Positions 17,221-26,097 of a DNA stretch of 64,000 nt are shown in pieces. Source of the DNA: Chitinophaga jiangningensis (lineage in GTDB: Bacteria; Bacteroidota; Bacteroidia; Chitinophagales; Chitinophagaceae). The notes under the pieces are model-generated. The model was not told the DNA's origin and did not search any database. It saw only the letters and a list, made by a program, of their open reading frames with translations. Where the stretch lies: the NCBI RefSeq assembly GCF_900142605.1, contig NZ_FRBL01000005.1, forward strand, positions 496,001 to 560,000. Reading direction: 5' to 3'. The translations under genes and the position numbers were made by a program. The first letter of the stretch is position 1, and each line of letters begins with the position of its first letter.

Positions 17221-17931
17221 ATGTTTACACTCACTGCCTTCCTGATTGGCCTTGCCGGAAGTTTCCACTGTGTGGGAATGTGCGGGCCAATTGCGCTGAC
17301 CGTTCCGGTGAGGCACCTGGAAGGCGGCAAAAAAATGGGTGGCATCCTGCTATACAATGCCGGGAGGATATGCACCTATGCTGTTTTAGGGCTCGTATTC
17401 GGCTGGCTCGGGCAGCAGGTGTCCCTCGCAGGCTTCCAGCAATGGCTGTCCGTTACGGCGGGGCTGATCCTCTTATTCGGCCTATTGCTGCAATACCTCA
17501 CCACTCACCGTAAACTTCGATTATCCGCCCCCGGTATTTTTACAGCGGCTGTTAAATCATACCTCGGGAAATTACTTGTTGCGCAACGTTTTCATACGCT
17601 CTTCACCATAGGTGTGCTAAATGGTTTGTTACCCTGCGGGTTAGTATACATGGGAATCGCCGGCGCTGCATCTACGGGCACTGTAGAAAAGGGAATGCTT
17701 TTCATGACAGCATTCGGCGCCGGAACCCTGCCTGCCATGGTAGCAGCCGGGTGGTTCGGACATCTGCTCAGCCTGGGCATCCGTAATAAAATGCGCAAAC
17801 TTATACCCATTATGGTGGCGATTATGGCAATAATGCTCCTCATGCGCGGCATGAACCTGGGCATACCGTATATCAGCCCCCGGTTAAACGAACAGGCACC
17901 CACTGAATTTATTCACTGTCAAAAACCATGA
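17221..17931 (+). CDS. DsbD_2/TauE-SafE-like membrane protein of the cbb3 cluster
   Basis: The 236-residue protein has about six transmembrane helices and opens with LIGLAGSFHCVGMCGPIA, the signature of the DsbD_2 family (often named sulfite exporter TauE/SafE). The paired cysteines and histidine near residues 19-25 could bind metal or carry electrons. Members of this family are regularly found with cbb3 oxidase genes in Bacteroidota and are thought to aid copper or redox steps of assembly. Real sulfite export is unlikely here. The gene starts 6 bases after ccoH and ends 4 bases before hemN. Confidence 0.85.
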   Translation: MFTLTAFLIGLAGSFHCVGMCGPIALTVPVRHLEGGKKMGGILLYNAGRICTYAVLGLVFGWLGQQVSLAGFQQWLSVTAGLILLFGLLLQYLTTHRKLRLSAPGIFTAAVKSYLGKLLVAQRFHTLFTIGVLNGLLPCGLVYMGIAGAASTGTVEKGMLFMTAFGAGTLPAMVAAGWFGHLLSLGIRNKMRKLIPIMVAIMAIMLLMRGMNLGIPYISPRLNEQAPTEFIHCQKP

Positions 17932-17935
17932 ACCA

Positions 17936-19294
17936 ATGAGCCTACTACAGAAATACAATGTGGCAGCGCCACGATATACCAGTTACCCCACCGTTCCCTA
18001 CTGGGATGAATCCGGCTTCAACCTGGACCAATGGAAGGCTTTGCTTCAGCGCTCATTCAACGAATCAAACAACAAAGAAGGCATCAGCATTTACATACAT
18101 CTTCCTTTCTGTGAAAAACTATGTACCTATTGCGGTTGTAACAAACACATTACGGTAAACCACAGCGTGGAAGAACCTTATATCACCGCATTACTGAAAG
18201 AATGGAAACTCTACACCGATACCTTCGGTGGTAAGCCTAAAATCAGGGAAGTGCACCTGGGTGGTGGTACTCCTACTTTTTTCAGTGCGGAACACCTCGG
18301 TCAACTGATGCATGGGCTGTTTGAAAATGCCGAGCTACTGCCTGATGCAGCACTCAGTTTTGAAGGTCATCCAGGCAATACTACCAAAGCCCATTTAGCA
18401 TTACTCCATCAACTGGGCTTCCGAAGGATTAGTCTGGGTATTCAGGACTTTGATCCGAAGGTGCAGGAGGTGATCAACCGCGTACAGGATTTTGAAACGG
18501 TGGAGTCAGTGATGCAGCAGGCAAGAGCGATTGGTTTTACTTCTGTGAATGTTGACCTGATCTATGGATTGCCGCTGCAAACAGTAGAAAGTGTGGAGAA
18601 CACCATCAACAAGGTAATGTTGTTGCGCCCCGACAGAATTTCTTTTTACAGTTATGCACATGTGCCCTGGATCAAAGGAGTGGGACAACGCAAATATGAT
18701 GAGGCTGATCTGCCGAAAGAAGGAGAGAAGCGCAGGCTGTATGAAACCGGTAAGGAATTGTTTGTAGCAGCAGGATATACCGAGATCGGAATGGATCATT
18801 TTGCGCTGCCTGACGACGAGTTATTTCATGCGTGGAACAATGGTACGCTACACCGTAACTTCATGGGTTATACTGTGTTGCACACTTCCTTACTGATAGG
18901 TTTGGGAGCATCTTCTATCGGTGATAACTGGTATGCCTATGTACAAAACGAAAAGAACACTGCGGCGTACCAGGAGAAAGTAAATCGCGGTGAGTTTCCG
19001 GTGGTACGAGGCCATTTACTCAACCAGGAGGACTTGCTGATTCGCGGGCATATACACGACCTGATGTGCAACTTTTCCACCAGCTGGCATAAAGCAGATA
19101 CGCAGTGCGATGCTATTGTGGATGGTATAGAAAGATTACAGGAACTGGAAAGGGACGGACTGGTAAATGTACTCCCTGGCAAGGTAGCTGTAACGCCCCA
19201 TGGCAGAACGTTTATAAGAAATATCTGCATGGCATTTGATGCGAGATTATGGCGTAAGTTACCCGCATCACAACTCTTCAGCAGCGCTATATAA
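17936..19294 (+). CDS. hemN: HemN, oxygen-independent coproporphyrinogen III oxidase
   Basis: The 452-residue protein has the length and sequence of true HemN rather than HemW. It opens with LLQKYNVAAPRYTSYPTVP, has the radical-SAM cysteines in CEKLCTYCGC, the GGGTPTFF motif and a C-terminal HemN domain. It converts coproporphyrinogen III to protoporphyrinogen IX without oxygen, supplying haem under the low-oxygen conditions in which cbb3 oxidase works. It is the last gene of the block; a T-rich hairpin follows at 19317-19351. Confidence 0.96.
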   Translation: MSLLQKYNVAAPRYTSYPTVPYWDESGFNLDQWKALLQRSFNESNNKEGISIYIHLPFCEKLCTYCGCNKHITVNHSVEEPYITALLKEWKLYTDTFGGKPKIREVHLGGGTPTFFSAEHLGQLMHGLFENAELLPDAALSFEGHPGNTTKAHLALLHQLGFRRISLGIQDFDPKVQEVINRVQDFETVESVMQQARAIGFTSVNVDLIYGLPLQTVESVENTINKVMLLRPDRISFYSYAHVPWIKGVGQRKYDEADLPKEGEKRRLYETGKELFVAAGYTEIGMDHFALPDDELFHAWNNGTLHRNFMGYTVLHTSLLIGLGASSIGDNWYAYVQNEKNTAAYQEKVNRGEFPVVRGHLLNQEDLLIRGHIHDLMCNFSTSWHKADTQCDAIVDGIERLQELERDGLVNVLPGKVAVTPHGRTFIRNICMAFDARLWRKLPASQLFSSAI

Positions 19295-19316
19295 TCCTGA
19301 CATAAGCTCCCGGATA

Positions 19317-19351
19317 AGCCCGATTTTTCAGAATAAGAAAAAAATCGGGCT
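19317..19351 (+). terminator. Probable terminator after hemN
   Basis: AGCCCGATTTTT (19317-19328) pairs with AAAAATCGGGCT (19340-19351), an uninterrupted 12-bp stem, 22 nt after the hemN stop. The T-run lies in the left arm rather than behind the stem, so function on the plus strand is likely but not classical. Confidence 0.55.
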
Positions 19352-19736
19352 GCCCGGCATCCATATCTCCCCAAAAATCAAATTTTGTGAGTTATCCACC
19401 GGCGGGTTCAACTTTCCACTAATCCGGAAAATCAGGTGAAGTAATAGTGAGCAAAAAGAGAAGCGAAAAAAGTGTGCCGGATGAAACGCAGTGCTGCAGC
19501 GGTTTTCAGAGGCAATAAAAAAAGTCTGACCGTGTAGACAATCAGACTTTCTTATTATGTGAATGGGTTAGTAAGTACAGGGAAACAAAATTCCCTACAC
19601 AATATTAAAAATAATTTCATGACAAAAGAAAAAATTTACAAAAAATTTTATTCACACTACTAAAATAATTGTGGATAACAACAGAATGCATCTTCAACTT
19701 CCTGTCTGAAAAACTACATTACAATCTCCGATTTAC

Positions 19737-19744
19737 TACCTTTG
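19737..19744 (+). promoter_or_regulatory. -7 element of lpxD
   Basis: TACCTTTG matches TAnnTTTG and lies 35 nt before the ATG at 19780. No clear -33 TTTG is seen. Confidence 0.5.
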
Positions 19745-19779
19745 TTTCTCTTTAAAACATATTCTATAATTCAGTTCAT

Positions 19780-20727
19780 ATGAAGTTCGAAGCACCTGTT
19801 GCCGTAACGGAAATCGCAAACATGATAGGCGCGGAGCTGGTTGGTAACAGCCAGTTGATGGCCACCGGCATCAACGAGATACATAAAGTTACTCCAGGAG
19901 ATATCTCCTTCGTAGACTTTGAAAAATACTATTCAGCAAGTCTGAATTCTGCAGCTACCATCATCATCATTAACAAAAAAGTGGACTGTCCGCAGGGAAA
20001 AGCACTGCTCGTGGTAAACGACCCGTTCAGTGCCTATGTAAAACTCGTAAAGTTTTATCGTCCGTTTGAGCCGGCATCAAAAGCCATCAGCGATACTGCC
20101 GTGATAGGAGAAGGAACTGTAATTCAACCTAACGTATTCATTGGCAATCATGTGCGTATTGGCCGCAACTGTATCATTCATCCTAACGTGACCATTTACG
20201 ACCACGCTGTGATCGGTGATAATGTGATCATTCAGGCAGGAACAGTGATCGGTGCGGATGCATTTTACTTCAAGAAAAGGGCAGACAGGGAAGTGATGTA
20301 CGATAAGCTGGAAAGCTGCGGAAGGGTGATCCTGGAAGATGATGTGGAAATAGGAGCTGGCTGCACCATCGATAAAGGGGTGAGTGGCGATACCATAATC
20401 GGAAAAGGTACCAAGCTGGATAACATGATTCACATCGGTCATGGTACCATCGTTGGTAAAAACTGTCTCTTTGCTGCACAGGTAGGTATTGGTGGTAAAG
20501 CCATCATCGAGGATAACGTGATCCTGTGGGGTCAGGTGGGTGTATCGAAAGACCTGGTGATTGGTAAAAACGCTGTTGTGCTTGCACAAAGTGGTGTGCC
20601 CAGCTCACTCGAAGGTGGTAAGGTATACTTCGGTTACCCTGCGGAAGAAGCCCGCACCAAGAAAAAAGAACTGGCCTGGATCAAACGCATTCCGGAAATC
20701 TGGGAAAAGATCAAACACCTTTCCTGA
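19780..20727 (+). CDS. lpxD: LpxD-like UDP-3-O-acylglucosamine N-acyltransferase
   Basis: The 315-residue protein has the LpxD N-terminal uridine-binding domain (about 1-95), then a left-handed beta-helix of hexapeptide repeats (about 100-280) with many [LIV]G-type steps, and a short helical tail. The likely catalytic histidine is in NMIHIGHGT. LpxD adds the N-linked 3-hydroxyacyl chain to the lipid A precursor. Bacteroidota often have a second LpxD-like gene away from the lpxA/lpxC cluster. No lipid A neighbours are present here, so this may be that second copy with uncertain acceptor. Confidence 0.85.
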   Translation: MKFEAPVAVTEIANMIGAELVGNSQLMATGINEIHKVTPGDISFVDFEKYYSASLNSAATIIIINKKVDCPQGKALLVVNDPFSAYVKLVKFYRPFEPASKAISDTAVIGEGTVIQPNVFIGNHVRIGRNCIIHPNVTIYDHAVIGDNVIIQAGTVIGADAFYFKKRADREVMYDKLESCGRVILEDDVEIGAGCTIDKGVSGDTIIGKGTKLDNMIHIGHGTIVGKNCLFAAQVGIGGKAIIEDNVILWGQVGVSKDLVIGKNAVVLAQSGVPSSLEGGKVYFGYPAEEARTKKKELAWIKRIPEIWEKIKHLS

Positions 20728-20751
20728 TATCAGCCGCAAAATATTACATTC

Positions 20752-20787
20752 GCAGAGGAGCATATTCAGTGCTCCTCTGCCTTTTTT
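20752..20787 (+). terminator. Intrinsic terminator after lpxD
   Basis: GCAGAGGAGCA (20752-20762) and TGCTCCTCTGC (20770-20780) form an 11-bp perfect stem with a 7-nt loop, followed by CTTTTTT. It lies 25 nt after the lpxD stop. Confidence 0.85.
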
Positions 20788-20798
20788 AAAGCTATGCT

Positions 20799-21473
20799 AT
20801 GCGCTCTCTGATCGCGATATTGTTGCTGCTCATTACAGGTACCGCAGCGGCCCAGCGTTTTCCCAAAGACGACCTGTACGACACCGTGAACCAATGGCGT
20901 GTATCCATTGACGATGGTTGGTTTACCGCAAAAACCATCACCTATGGAGGTTATACTACCTCCTCACGGAAAAATGGGATATCTCCGGCACTTGCACCCA
21001 CTATTAAAACGCCGGGTAAAGCATTTCATTTCGATGTAAGCAGCAATGGGAACACCATTACCGTGCAAGCAGCAGAGGTAACACATATTGCCTTCCTGAA
21101 CAGCGATCTGCCTGATTTCCTGGCTAAAGCGTCGGATAAAGCCACGTTGTATTACACCCTGTTTGATGTGCCGGCAAACAAAGCCGGGAGTCGCTGGGAA
21201 ATGATACTAAAAGCATCCACCTATATGGAACTGAATGCGGACAAACCTGCCGGTATATTACGTACCGCAAAAGAGGACATCCGTATTACGGCCAACAACC
21301 GTTTTGGGCCCGCCAATTCGTATGAGCAGCTCTGTTATGTATTTAAGCAGGGGAAGAAATCTGTAGCCGCAGTGATTCCCGGCGATGCACCGAGGGTATG
21401 GGTGCGTAAGGGGTTGGACGAATCTACTGTGCAAGTGCTGGCGGCAGCAATCGGCGCGCTACTGCTGCGCTGA
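20799..21473 (+). CDS. Secreted protein of unknown function
   Basis: I do not recognise a family. The 224-residue product has a clear signal peptide (residues 1-19, ending TAAAQ) and a soluble, probably mixed alpha/beta body with no membrane segment. Its start lies just after the lpxD terminator. Its last 15 bases overlap the convergent dehydratase/reductase gene. A C-terminal hydrophobic stretch (VQVLAAAIGALLLR) ends the protein. A periplasmic or outer-membrane location is inferred from the signal peptide only. Confidence 0.75.
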   Translation: MRSLIAILLLLITGTAAAQRFPKDDLYDTVNQWRVSIDDGWFTAKTITYGGYTTSSRKNGISPALAPTIKTPGKAFHFDVSSNGNTITVQAAEVTHIAFLNSDLPDFLAKASDKATLYYTLFDVPANKAGSRWEMILKASTYMELNADKPAGILRTAKEDIRITANNRFGPANSYEQLCYVFKQGKKSVAAVIPGDAPRVWVRKGLDESTVQVLAAAIGALLLR

Positions 21474-22442
21474 TTTATCCTTCAGAAACTGTTTGCTCAG
21501 CTCTTCCACCGTAGTGGCCAGTGGCCTGAAGGAGAAACCCGGTAAACATTCGCGGATCTTATCGTTTTTATAGTACACTTTCATCTGGGCGGTGTGCGCA
21601 GTTTCTTTTGTGATCAACGGAGATTTACCGCCAAACATATGTTTCAGTTTTTCCATTCTCCATACCAACCCCGTCATAAATGGGGTAGCCTCCTTCATAG
21701 GTGGCTTTTTATTCATGGCTTTAGCCATGGTGGTAAACAGGTCTTTATAAGTCCAGTTATCGGCAGAGAGGATAAAACGTTCTTCGGTGATAGGGCTGTC
21801 CATCAGCATCATCATGGCCTTCACCACATCGCGCACATCCACAAAACCGTTCACACCGTTGGTATAGTAAGGAAATTCTTTGTAGGCGTTATTAAAGAGT
21901 GCGCTGGAGCCTTCTGCCCAGTTGCCGGCACCAAGGATAATGGAAGGGTTTACTATTACGGCAGGCAGGCCTTCGGCTATACCTCTCCATACTTCCATTT
22001 CACCTTCATATTTGCTGACGCTGTATTTAGAGTTGTTTTTACTCTGTTCCCATTCGCTTTCTTCGGAGATATAAATGCCGTCTTTAACACGGCCAAGGGC
22101 GGCTACCGAGCTCACATGCACCAGTTTTTTCACGCCGGCATCCAGTGCGAGGTTAACCACGTTGGCGGTCCCGGTTACATTTACCAGTCGCAGCTCATTA
22201 TTGCCCGGCGTAAAAGAAACAACACCGGCACAGTGGTATACCTGTTCAATGCCTTCCATCACTTCTTCCAGCTCAATCACGTCCAGGATATCGCATTTCA
22301 CCCATTCTATTTTGTTTCTGATGTCCTGCAGCACCGCAGCTGGATGCTTACGGTACAAGGCGCGTACAGGCTTCCCTGCTTCCACCAGTGAACGAATAAG
22401 ATGACTACCTAAAAGACCAGTTCCGCCGGTTACTAAAATCAT
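21459..22442 (-). CDS. NAD(P)-dependent epimerase/reductase (extended SDR)
   Basis: The 327-residue protein is an extended short-chain dehydrogenase of the dihydroflavonol-4-reductase-like group. It shows the nucleotide-binding TGGTGLLGSHLIRSL at the N-terminus, the VSSVAALG segment and the catalytic YSVSK. The substrate cannot be read from sequence. It is the last of three minus-strand genes after pheS and hbd and overlaps the convergent secreted-protein gene by 15 bases. Confidence 0.88.
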   Translation of the reverse strand: MILVTGGTGLLGSHLIRSLVEAGKPVRALYRKHPAAVLQDIRNKIEWVKCDILDVIELEEVMEGIEQVYHCAGVVSFTPGNNELRLVNVTGTANVVNLALDAGVKKLVHVSSVAALGRVKDGIYISEESEWEQSKNNSKYSVSKYEGEMEVWRGIAEGLPAVIVNPSIILGAGNWAEGSSALFNNAYKEFPYYTNGVNGFVDVRDVVKAMMMLMDSPITEERFILSADNWTYKDLFTTMAKAMNKKPPMKEATPFMTGLVWRMEKLKHMFGGKSPLITKETAHTAQMKVYYKNDKIRECLPGFSFRPLATTVEELSKQFLKDKSAQQ

Positions 22443-22498
22443 GTGAAGTGTTTCTTTTTTACAATCGCAGGCTCAAAAATAGGCTGTTTGTTTGGATA

Positions 22499-23347
22499 TT
22501 ATTCGTAACGATAGAAACCAATGCCGGTTTTCCTGCCCAGCTTACCGTCTTTTACCCGCTGTTCCTGCAGGTGATTCGGTTTAAAGCGGGGAGCCTGCTC
22601 AAAGGCATTGTAAAGGGATTGCGACACGGCGAGATTGATATCGTTGCCGATGAGGTCCATCAGGGCAAAGGGGCCCATTCTGAATCCGGCTGCTTCCAGG
22701 AGCTGATCAATGCTGCTGAAATCGGCCGTTCCTTCTTCTGCAATTTTCATGGCTTCGAGATAGTAGTGCCGTGCTACCCGGTTTACAATGAACCCGGGCG
22801 AGTCTTTCACCCTTACAGGCGTTTTGCCCATTTGTTTCGCCAGTGTGTAGATGGTACCTGCCGCTGTTTCGGAAGTTTGCGTGCCTGAAATAACCTCCAC
22901 CAGCTTCATGGCATGGGCGGGATTAAAAAAGTGCATGCCTACCACCCTGGAAGGGTTGATGCTGATGGCCGCAGCGATAGCGGACACCGATAGGGAAGAG
23001 GTATTGGTGGCGAAGATGGTATCTGCGTGGTTACCTTCTGCCAGTTGATTAAAGAGGGATACTTTTGCTTCCGTCTTCTCGATAATAGCCTCGATAATAA
23101 CATCGGCGATACATTCCTCTATATTACTGGTAAAACGGAGTTTTTGCAGGGTTTCTGCCTTGTTTTCGGGGGTAATTCTGCCCTTATCAACAGCCAGGGC
23201 CAGGCTCTTTTCAATCTGAGCTTTGGCCCTGTCCAGCATCGCGGGTGCGATATCAAATAAGATAGTGGAAAAACCGCTGGAAGCGGCTACCTGAGCAATG
23301 CCGGCGCCCATAGTACCGGCGCCGCATACTGCGATGGTTTGAATCAT
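22499..23347 (-). CDS. 3-hydroxybutyryl-CoA dehydrogenase-like protein
   Basis: The 282-residue protein has the Rossmann motif CGAGTMGAGIAQVAA at the N-terminus, the catalytic histidine in GMHFFNPAHAMKLVEVI, and the C-terminal domain with RVKDSPGFIVNRV and GPFALMDLIGNDIN. The length fits stand-alone 3-hydroxyacyl-CoA dehydrogenases (Hbd/PaaH) that interconvert 3-hydroxyacyl-CoA and 3-ketoacyl-CoA. It starts 9 bases after pheS and probably shares its transcript. The pathway (butyrate-type, phenylacetate or fatty acid) is not shown by the neighbours. Confidence 0.92.
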   Translation of the reverse strand: MIQTIAVCGAGTMGAGIAQVAASSGFSTILFDIAPAMLDRAKAQIEKSLALAVDKGRITPENKAETLQKLRFTSNIEECIADVIIEAIIEKTEAKVSLFNQLAEGNHADTIFATNTSSLSVSAIAAAISINPSRVVGMHFFNPAHAMKLVEVISGTQTSETAAGTIYTLAKQMGKTPVRVKDSPGFIVNRVARHYYLEAMKIAEEGTADFSSIDQLLEAAGFRMGPFALMDLIGNDINLAVSQSLYNAFEQAPRFKPNHLQEQRVKDGKLGRKTGIGFYRYE

Positions 23348-23356
23348 ATTCGTACT

Positions 23357-24385
23357 TTATACTGTCCCCTGAAACTGCTCCAGAAAACGGGTATCGTTTT
23401 CGGAGAAGAGACGGAGGTCTTTGATCTGGTATTTGAGCATGGTAATGCGTTCGATACCCATACCAAAAGCGAAGCCGGTATATTTTTCCGGATCAATGCC
23501 GCAGTTGGCCAGTACTTTAGGGTGCACCATACCACAGCCGAGGATTTCTACCCAGCCGGTTTGCTTACACACATTACAACCGGTACCGCCGCAGATGAAG
23601 CAGGAAATATCCATTTCAGCGCTAGGCTCAGTGAACGGGAAGTAGGAAGGACGGAAACGTATGCCGGTGTTTTCACCGAACATCTCTTTCACAAAGTGAT
23701 ACAGTGTTTGTTTCAGGTCAGCGAAAGATACGTTTTCATCGATATACAGCCCTTCTACCTGGTGGAAGAAGCAGTGTGCACGTGCAGAAATAGTTTCGTT
23801 TCTGTACACACGGCCCGGGCTGATGATGCGGATTGGCAGCTTGCCCTCTTCCATTACGCGTACCTGCGCAGAAGAAGTTTGGGTGCGGAGCAGCCAGTCC
23901 GGATTTTTACTGATAAAGAAAGTATCCTGCATATCACGTGCAGGGTGGTTTTCTGGCAGGTTCAGCGCCGTAAAGTTATGCCAGTCGTCCTCGATTTCAG
24001 GACCTTCAGCAATGGTAAAGCCCAGTCTTTCGAAGATGTGAATGATTTTGTTGCGCACCAGGCTGATAGGATGACGGGTACCCAGGCGATGCGGTTCCGC
24101 AGGGAGGGTGAAGTCCATGTCGTCAGCTACAGCACCGGCAGTTTCTTTCAGGTCGGCAAACTGCTCGTACCTGGACTCTGCCAGCTGCTTAAATTCATTT
24201 AAAATCTGTCCGAATTCCTTTTTGCGGTCATTAGGCACCTGCTTCATTTCCCCGAAGAGGGCTTTCACAATGCCTTTTGTACCCAGAAACTTTATGCGGT
24301 ATTGCTCCAGGTCCGCTGCAGAGGCAGGGGTGAAGCCCAATATTTCTTCCTTGTGAGTGGCTATTTGCTGTACTAACTGTTCCAT
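23357..24385 (-). CDS. pheS: Phenylalanine-tRNA ligase alpha subunit
   Basis: The protein is 342 residues from the ATG at 24385. An upstream in-frame extension to 24442 is rejected because it runs through the promoter element at 24392-24399 and into the hairpin at 24429-24467. PheS features are clear: an N-terminal coiled-coil arm, the class II core with HPARDMQDTFF, and C-terminal GCGMVHPKVL and GFAFGMGIERI. It charges tRNA-Phe together with PheT, which is not in this window. hbd follows on the same strand. Confidence 0.97.
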   Translation of the reverse strand: MEQLVQQIATHKEEILGFTPASAADLEQYRIKFLGTKGIVKALFGEMKQVPNDRKKEFGQILNEFKQLAESRYEQFADLKETAGAVADDMDFTLPAEPHRLGTRHPISLVRNKIIHIFERLGFTIAEGPEIEDDWHNFTALNLPENHPARDMQDTFFISKNPDWLLRTQTSSAQVRVMEEGKLPIRIISPGRVYRNETISARAHCFFHQVEGLYIDENVSFADLKQTLYHFVKEMFGENTGIRFRPSYFPFTEPSAEMDISCFICGGTGCNVCKQTGWVEILGCGMVHPKVLANCGIDPEKYTGFAFGMGIERITMLKYQIKDLRLFSENDTRFLEQFQGTV

Positions 24386-24391
24386 AAACAA

Positions 24392-24399
24392 CAAAGATA
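24392..24399 (-). promoter_or_regulatory. -7 element of pheS, almost touching the start codon
   Basis: The minus strand reads TATCTTTG, matching TAnnTTTG, with only 6 nt between it and the ATG at 24385. A transcript would be nearly leaderless. Confidence 0.55.
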
Positions 24400-24428
24400 A
24401 GTGTTTAGGACATTTTTTGTTTTTTTTC

Positions 24429-24500
24429 CCCGCATTGGCCACTACCTGCGGTGGTGGCCAATGCGGGAGCTGCCTCCCCGGGAAGGAGCCGCCCCCGCAT
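24429..24500. repeat. Double-hairpin element F (second hairpin imperfect)
   Basis: Hairpin 1: arms 24429-24446 and 24450-24467, 18 pairs with one G-U, loop TGC. Its right arm ends ATGCGGG (24461-24467), which can pair instead with CCCGCAT at 24494-24500 to close a second, interrupted stem. CCCGCAT also opens the element, giving the same X-X'-X layout as the other five. It lies upstream of pheS and of the plus-strand kinase, not at a stop codon. Confidence 0.7.
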
Positions 24501-24560
24501 CAGGGCTGAAAAGCTAAAAACACCCCGAAAAGTCGTATATTTTCATTCGCAAATCACCAT

Positions 24561-25415
24561 ATGTCTGCCGAGCGAAATATCCTTCTACTTTTATCCACTA
24601 CAGCCGCCATGGCTGTATTTGCCGTGCTGTATTTCCGTAATCGTCAACAGCTGAAACTAACCAGGGTGGACCTGGAAGCTGCCTTGAGCCGCAGTAATTT
24701 CCTCACAACGGAACTTTCCCTGTTACGCAGGCAGCTGGCAGACATGAAACTGACCTCTCTCAAATCCCAGATAAATCCTCATTTTGTATTCAACTGCCTC
24801 AATGGTATCCATAGCGCAGTGATCACCGGCGAAACCGCCAGAGCAAAGGAGTATATCTCCGGCTTTGCACGACTCCTGCGGATGGTGCTGATGCTCTCCG
24901 GGCGCAATCTCATCTCCCTGAGAGAAGAAATGGAAATACTGGAACATTACCTTAAGCTCGAAAGGCTCCGTACCAACGAGGCTTTCGACTATACGCTATT
25001 TACAGACCCCGCTATCAGCCCGGCAGATACACTGGTGCCGGGTATGCTGATTCAACCCTTCCTTGAAAATGCCATCTGGCACGGCCTCATGGCAAAAGAA
25101 GAAGGGAACAGGCATGTGGCGGTACGATGGAAACAATTGGGCGACAATCTGTTACACTGTGTAGTAGAAGATAACGGCATCGGCAGGAACCTGGCAGCCC
25201 TGCGCTGTAATGTGGACCTGAAAGCAGGCACTCCCCATCAGTCCAAAGGAATGGAAATTTGCCTGGAACGAATAGAACTCTACAGGAATACCTTCCACTC
25301 GAAATGTAATATTGAAATAGAAGACCTCGCCGACGCCAGCAATACCCCGGAAGGCACCAGGGTAAGCATTACGTTTGAAGTCAGCGCTGCCATGCAGGAG
25401 GCGCTGACGGCCTAA
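24561..25415 (+). CDS. LytS-type sensor histidine kinase without adjacent LytTR regulator
   Basis: The 284-residue protein has one N-terminal membrane helix (about 5-25), a short coiled region, and the His_kinase domain with SQINPHFVFNCLNGIHS and an ATPase part containing VVEDNGIGRN. Its organisation matches the kinase at 2879-3688. No LytTR regulator is next to it; the neighbouring regulator is OmpR type, opposite strand and overlapping by 4 bases at the stops. Its partner is therefore elsewhere. Confidence 0.88.
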   Translation: MSAERNILLLLSTTAAMAVFAVLYFRNRQQLKLTRVDLEAALSRSNFLTTELSLLRRQLADMKLTSLKSQINPHFVFNCLNGIHSAVITGETARAKEYISGFARLLRMVLMLSGRNLISLREEMEILEHYLKLERLRTNEAFDYTLFTDPAISPADTLVPGMLIQPFLENAIWHGLMAKEEGNRHVAVRWKQLGDNLLHCVVEDNGIGRNLAALRCNVDLKAGTPHQSKGMEICLERIELYRNTFHSKCNIEIEDLADASNTPEGTRVSITFEVSAAMQEALTA

Positions 25416-26095
25416 AATATCAGCTTATAACCCACTCCGCGGATATTCACTATCTGCACCTTGGTATCATCTTTCAGATAACGGCGCAGCTTTGTAATAA
25501 ACACATCCATACTGCGGGCATTAAAGAAATTATCATCGCCCCAAAGGTCCAGCAGCACAGCTTTTCGCTCCATTACCTCATTGCGGTGATCGTACAAACG
25601 GCGGAGGATTTCAGCTTCCCGATGTGAGATAAATTCCGTGTTATTATTGCGGGTAAGTGTTTGCTTGGCGTAGTTAAACATATACTGACCGATGGCCACC
25701 GCACCTTCCTCCAGGTTTCGCACCGGCTGATCGTCGAAGCGCTTCAGCAAAGCCTTGATACGAACAATGAGTTCGTCCATGCTGAAAGGCTTTTTCAGGT
25801 AATCATTCCCACCCAATTCAAAGCCTTTTACCACATCAGCAGTTTGTGATTTTGCAGTCAGGAAGATGATAGGGGTATATTTATCCACTTTTCTGATTTC
25901 TGTGGTCACCGTAAAGCCATCCATATGGGGCATCATGATGTCCAGCACAACCACGTCCGGATGCTCCTGGTTAAACAGCTGCAGTCCTTCTTTGCCATCG
26001 GAGGCGTACAGCATGTGAAAGCCACGCATTTCAAGACTGTCTTTCACAATTTGTCCGAGCTGCCATTCATCTTCTATCAGTAATACTTTTGCCAT
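25412..26095 (-). CDS. OmpR-family response regulator
   Basis: The 227-residue protein has a receiver domain with the acidic pair in LIEDEW, phospho-acceptor D52 in VVLDIMMPHMDG and lysine in LKKPF. A winged-helix domain follows, ending NIRGVGYKLIF. It lies 2 bases after the kinase at 26098-27546, its evident partner. Its stop overlaps the convergent LytS-type gene by 4 bases. Confidence 0.94.
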   Translation of the reverse strand: MAKVLLIEDEWQLGQIVKDSLEMRGFHMLYASDGKEGLQLFNQEHPDVVVLDIMMPHMDGFTVTTEIRKVDKYTPIIFLTAKSQTADVVKGFELGGNDYLKKPFSMDELIVRIKALLKRFDDQPVRNLEEGAVAIGQYMFNYAKQTLTRNNNTEFISHREAEILRRLYDHRNEVMERKAVLLDLWGDDNFFNARSMDVFITKLRRYLKDDTKVQIVNIRGVGYKLIF

Positions 26096-26097
26096 AT

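Larger units (their letters stand above)
19295..19779. other. 485-base intergenic region before lpxD
   Basis: Besides the hemN hairpin it holds a second inverted repeat (AAAGTCTGA 19521-19529 with TCAGACTTT 19542-19550), an AT-rich stretch (about 19590-19680), a perfect DnaA-box sequence on the minus strand (TGTGGATAA, 19670-19678) and a one-mismatch box (TTATCCACC, 19392-19400). The lpxD promoter element is at its right end. I see no convincing ORF. Confidence 0.6.

Noticed and set aside
23339..24202. Plus-strand open frame of 287 codons opposite pheS
   Set aside because: It is antisense to pheS, whose motifs are complete, and shows no family signature.
24386..24442. Longer N-terminus for pheS
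   Set aside because: The extension would overlap the promoter element and the double-hairpin element, and PheS proteins start at the coiled-coil arm.
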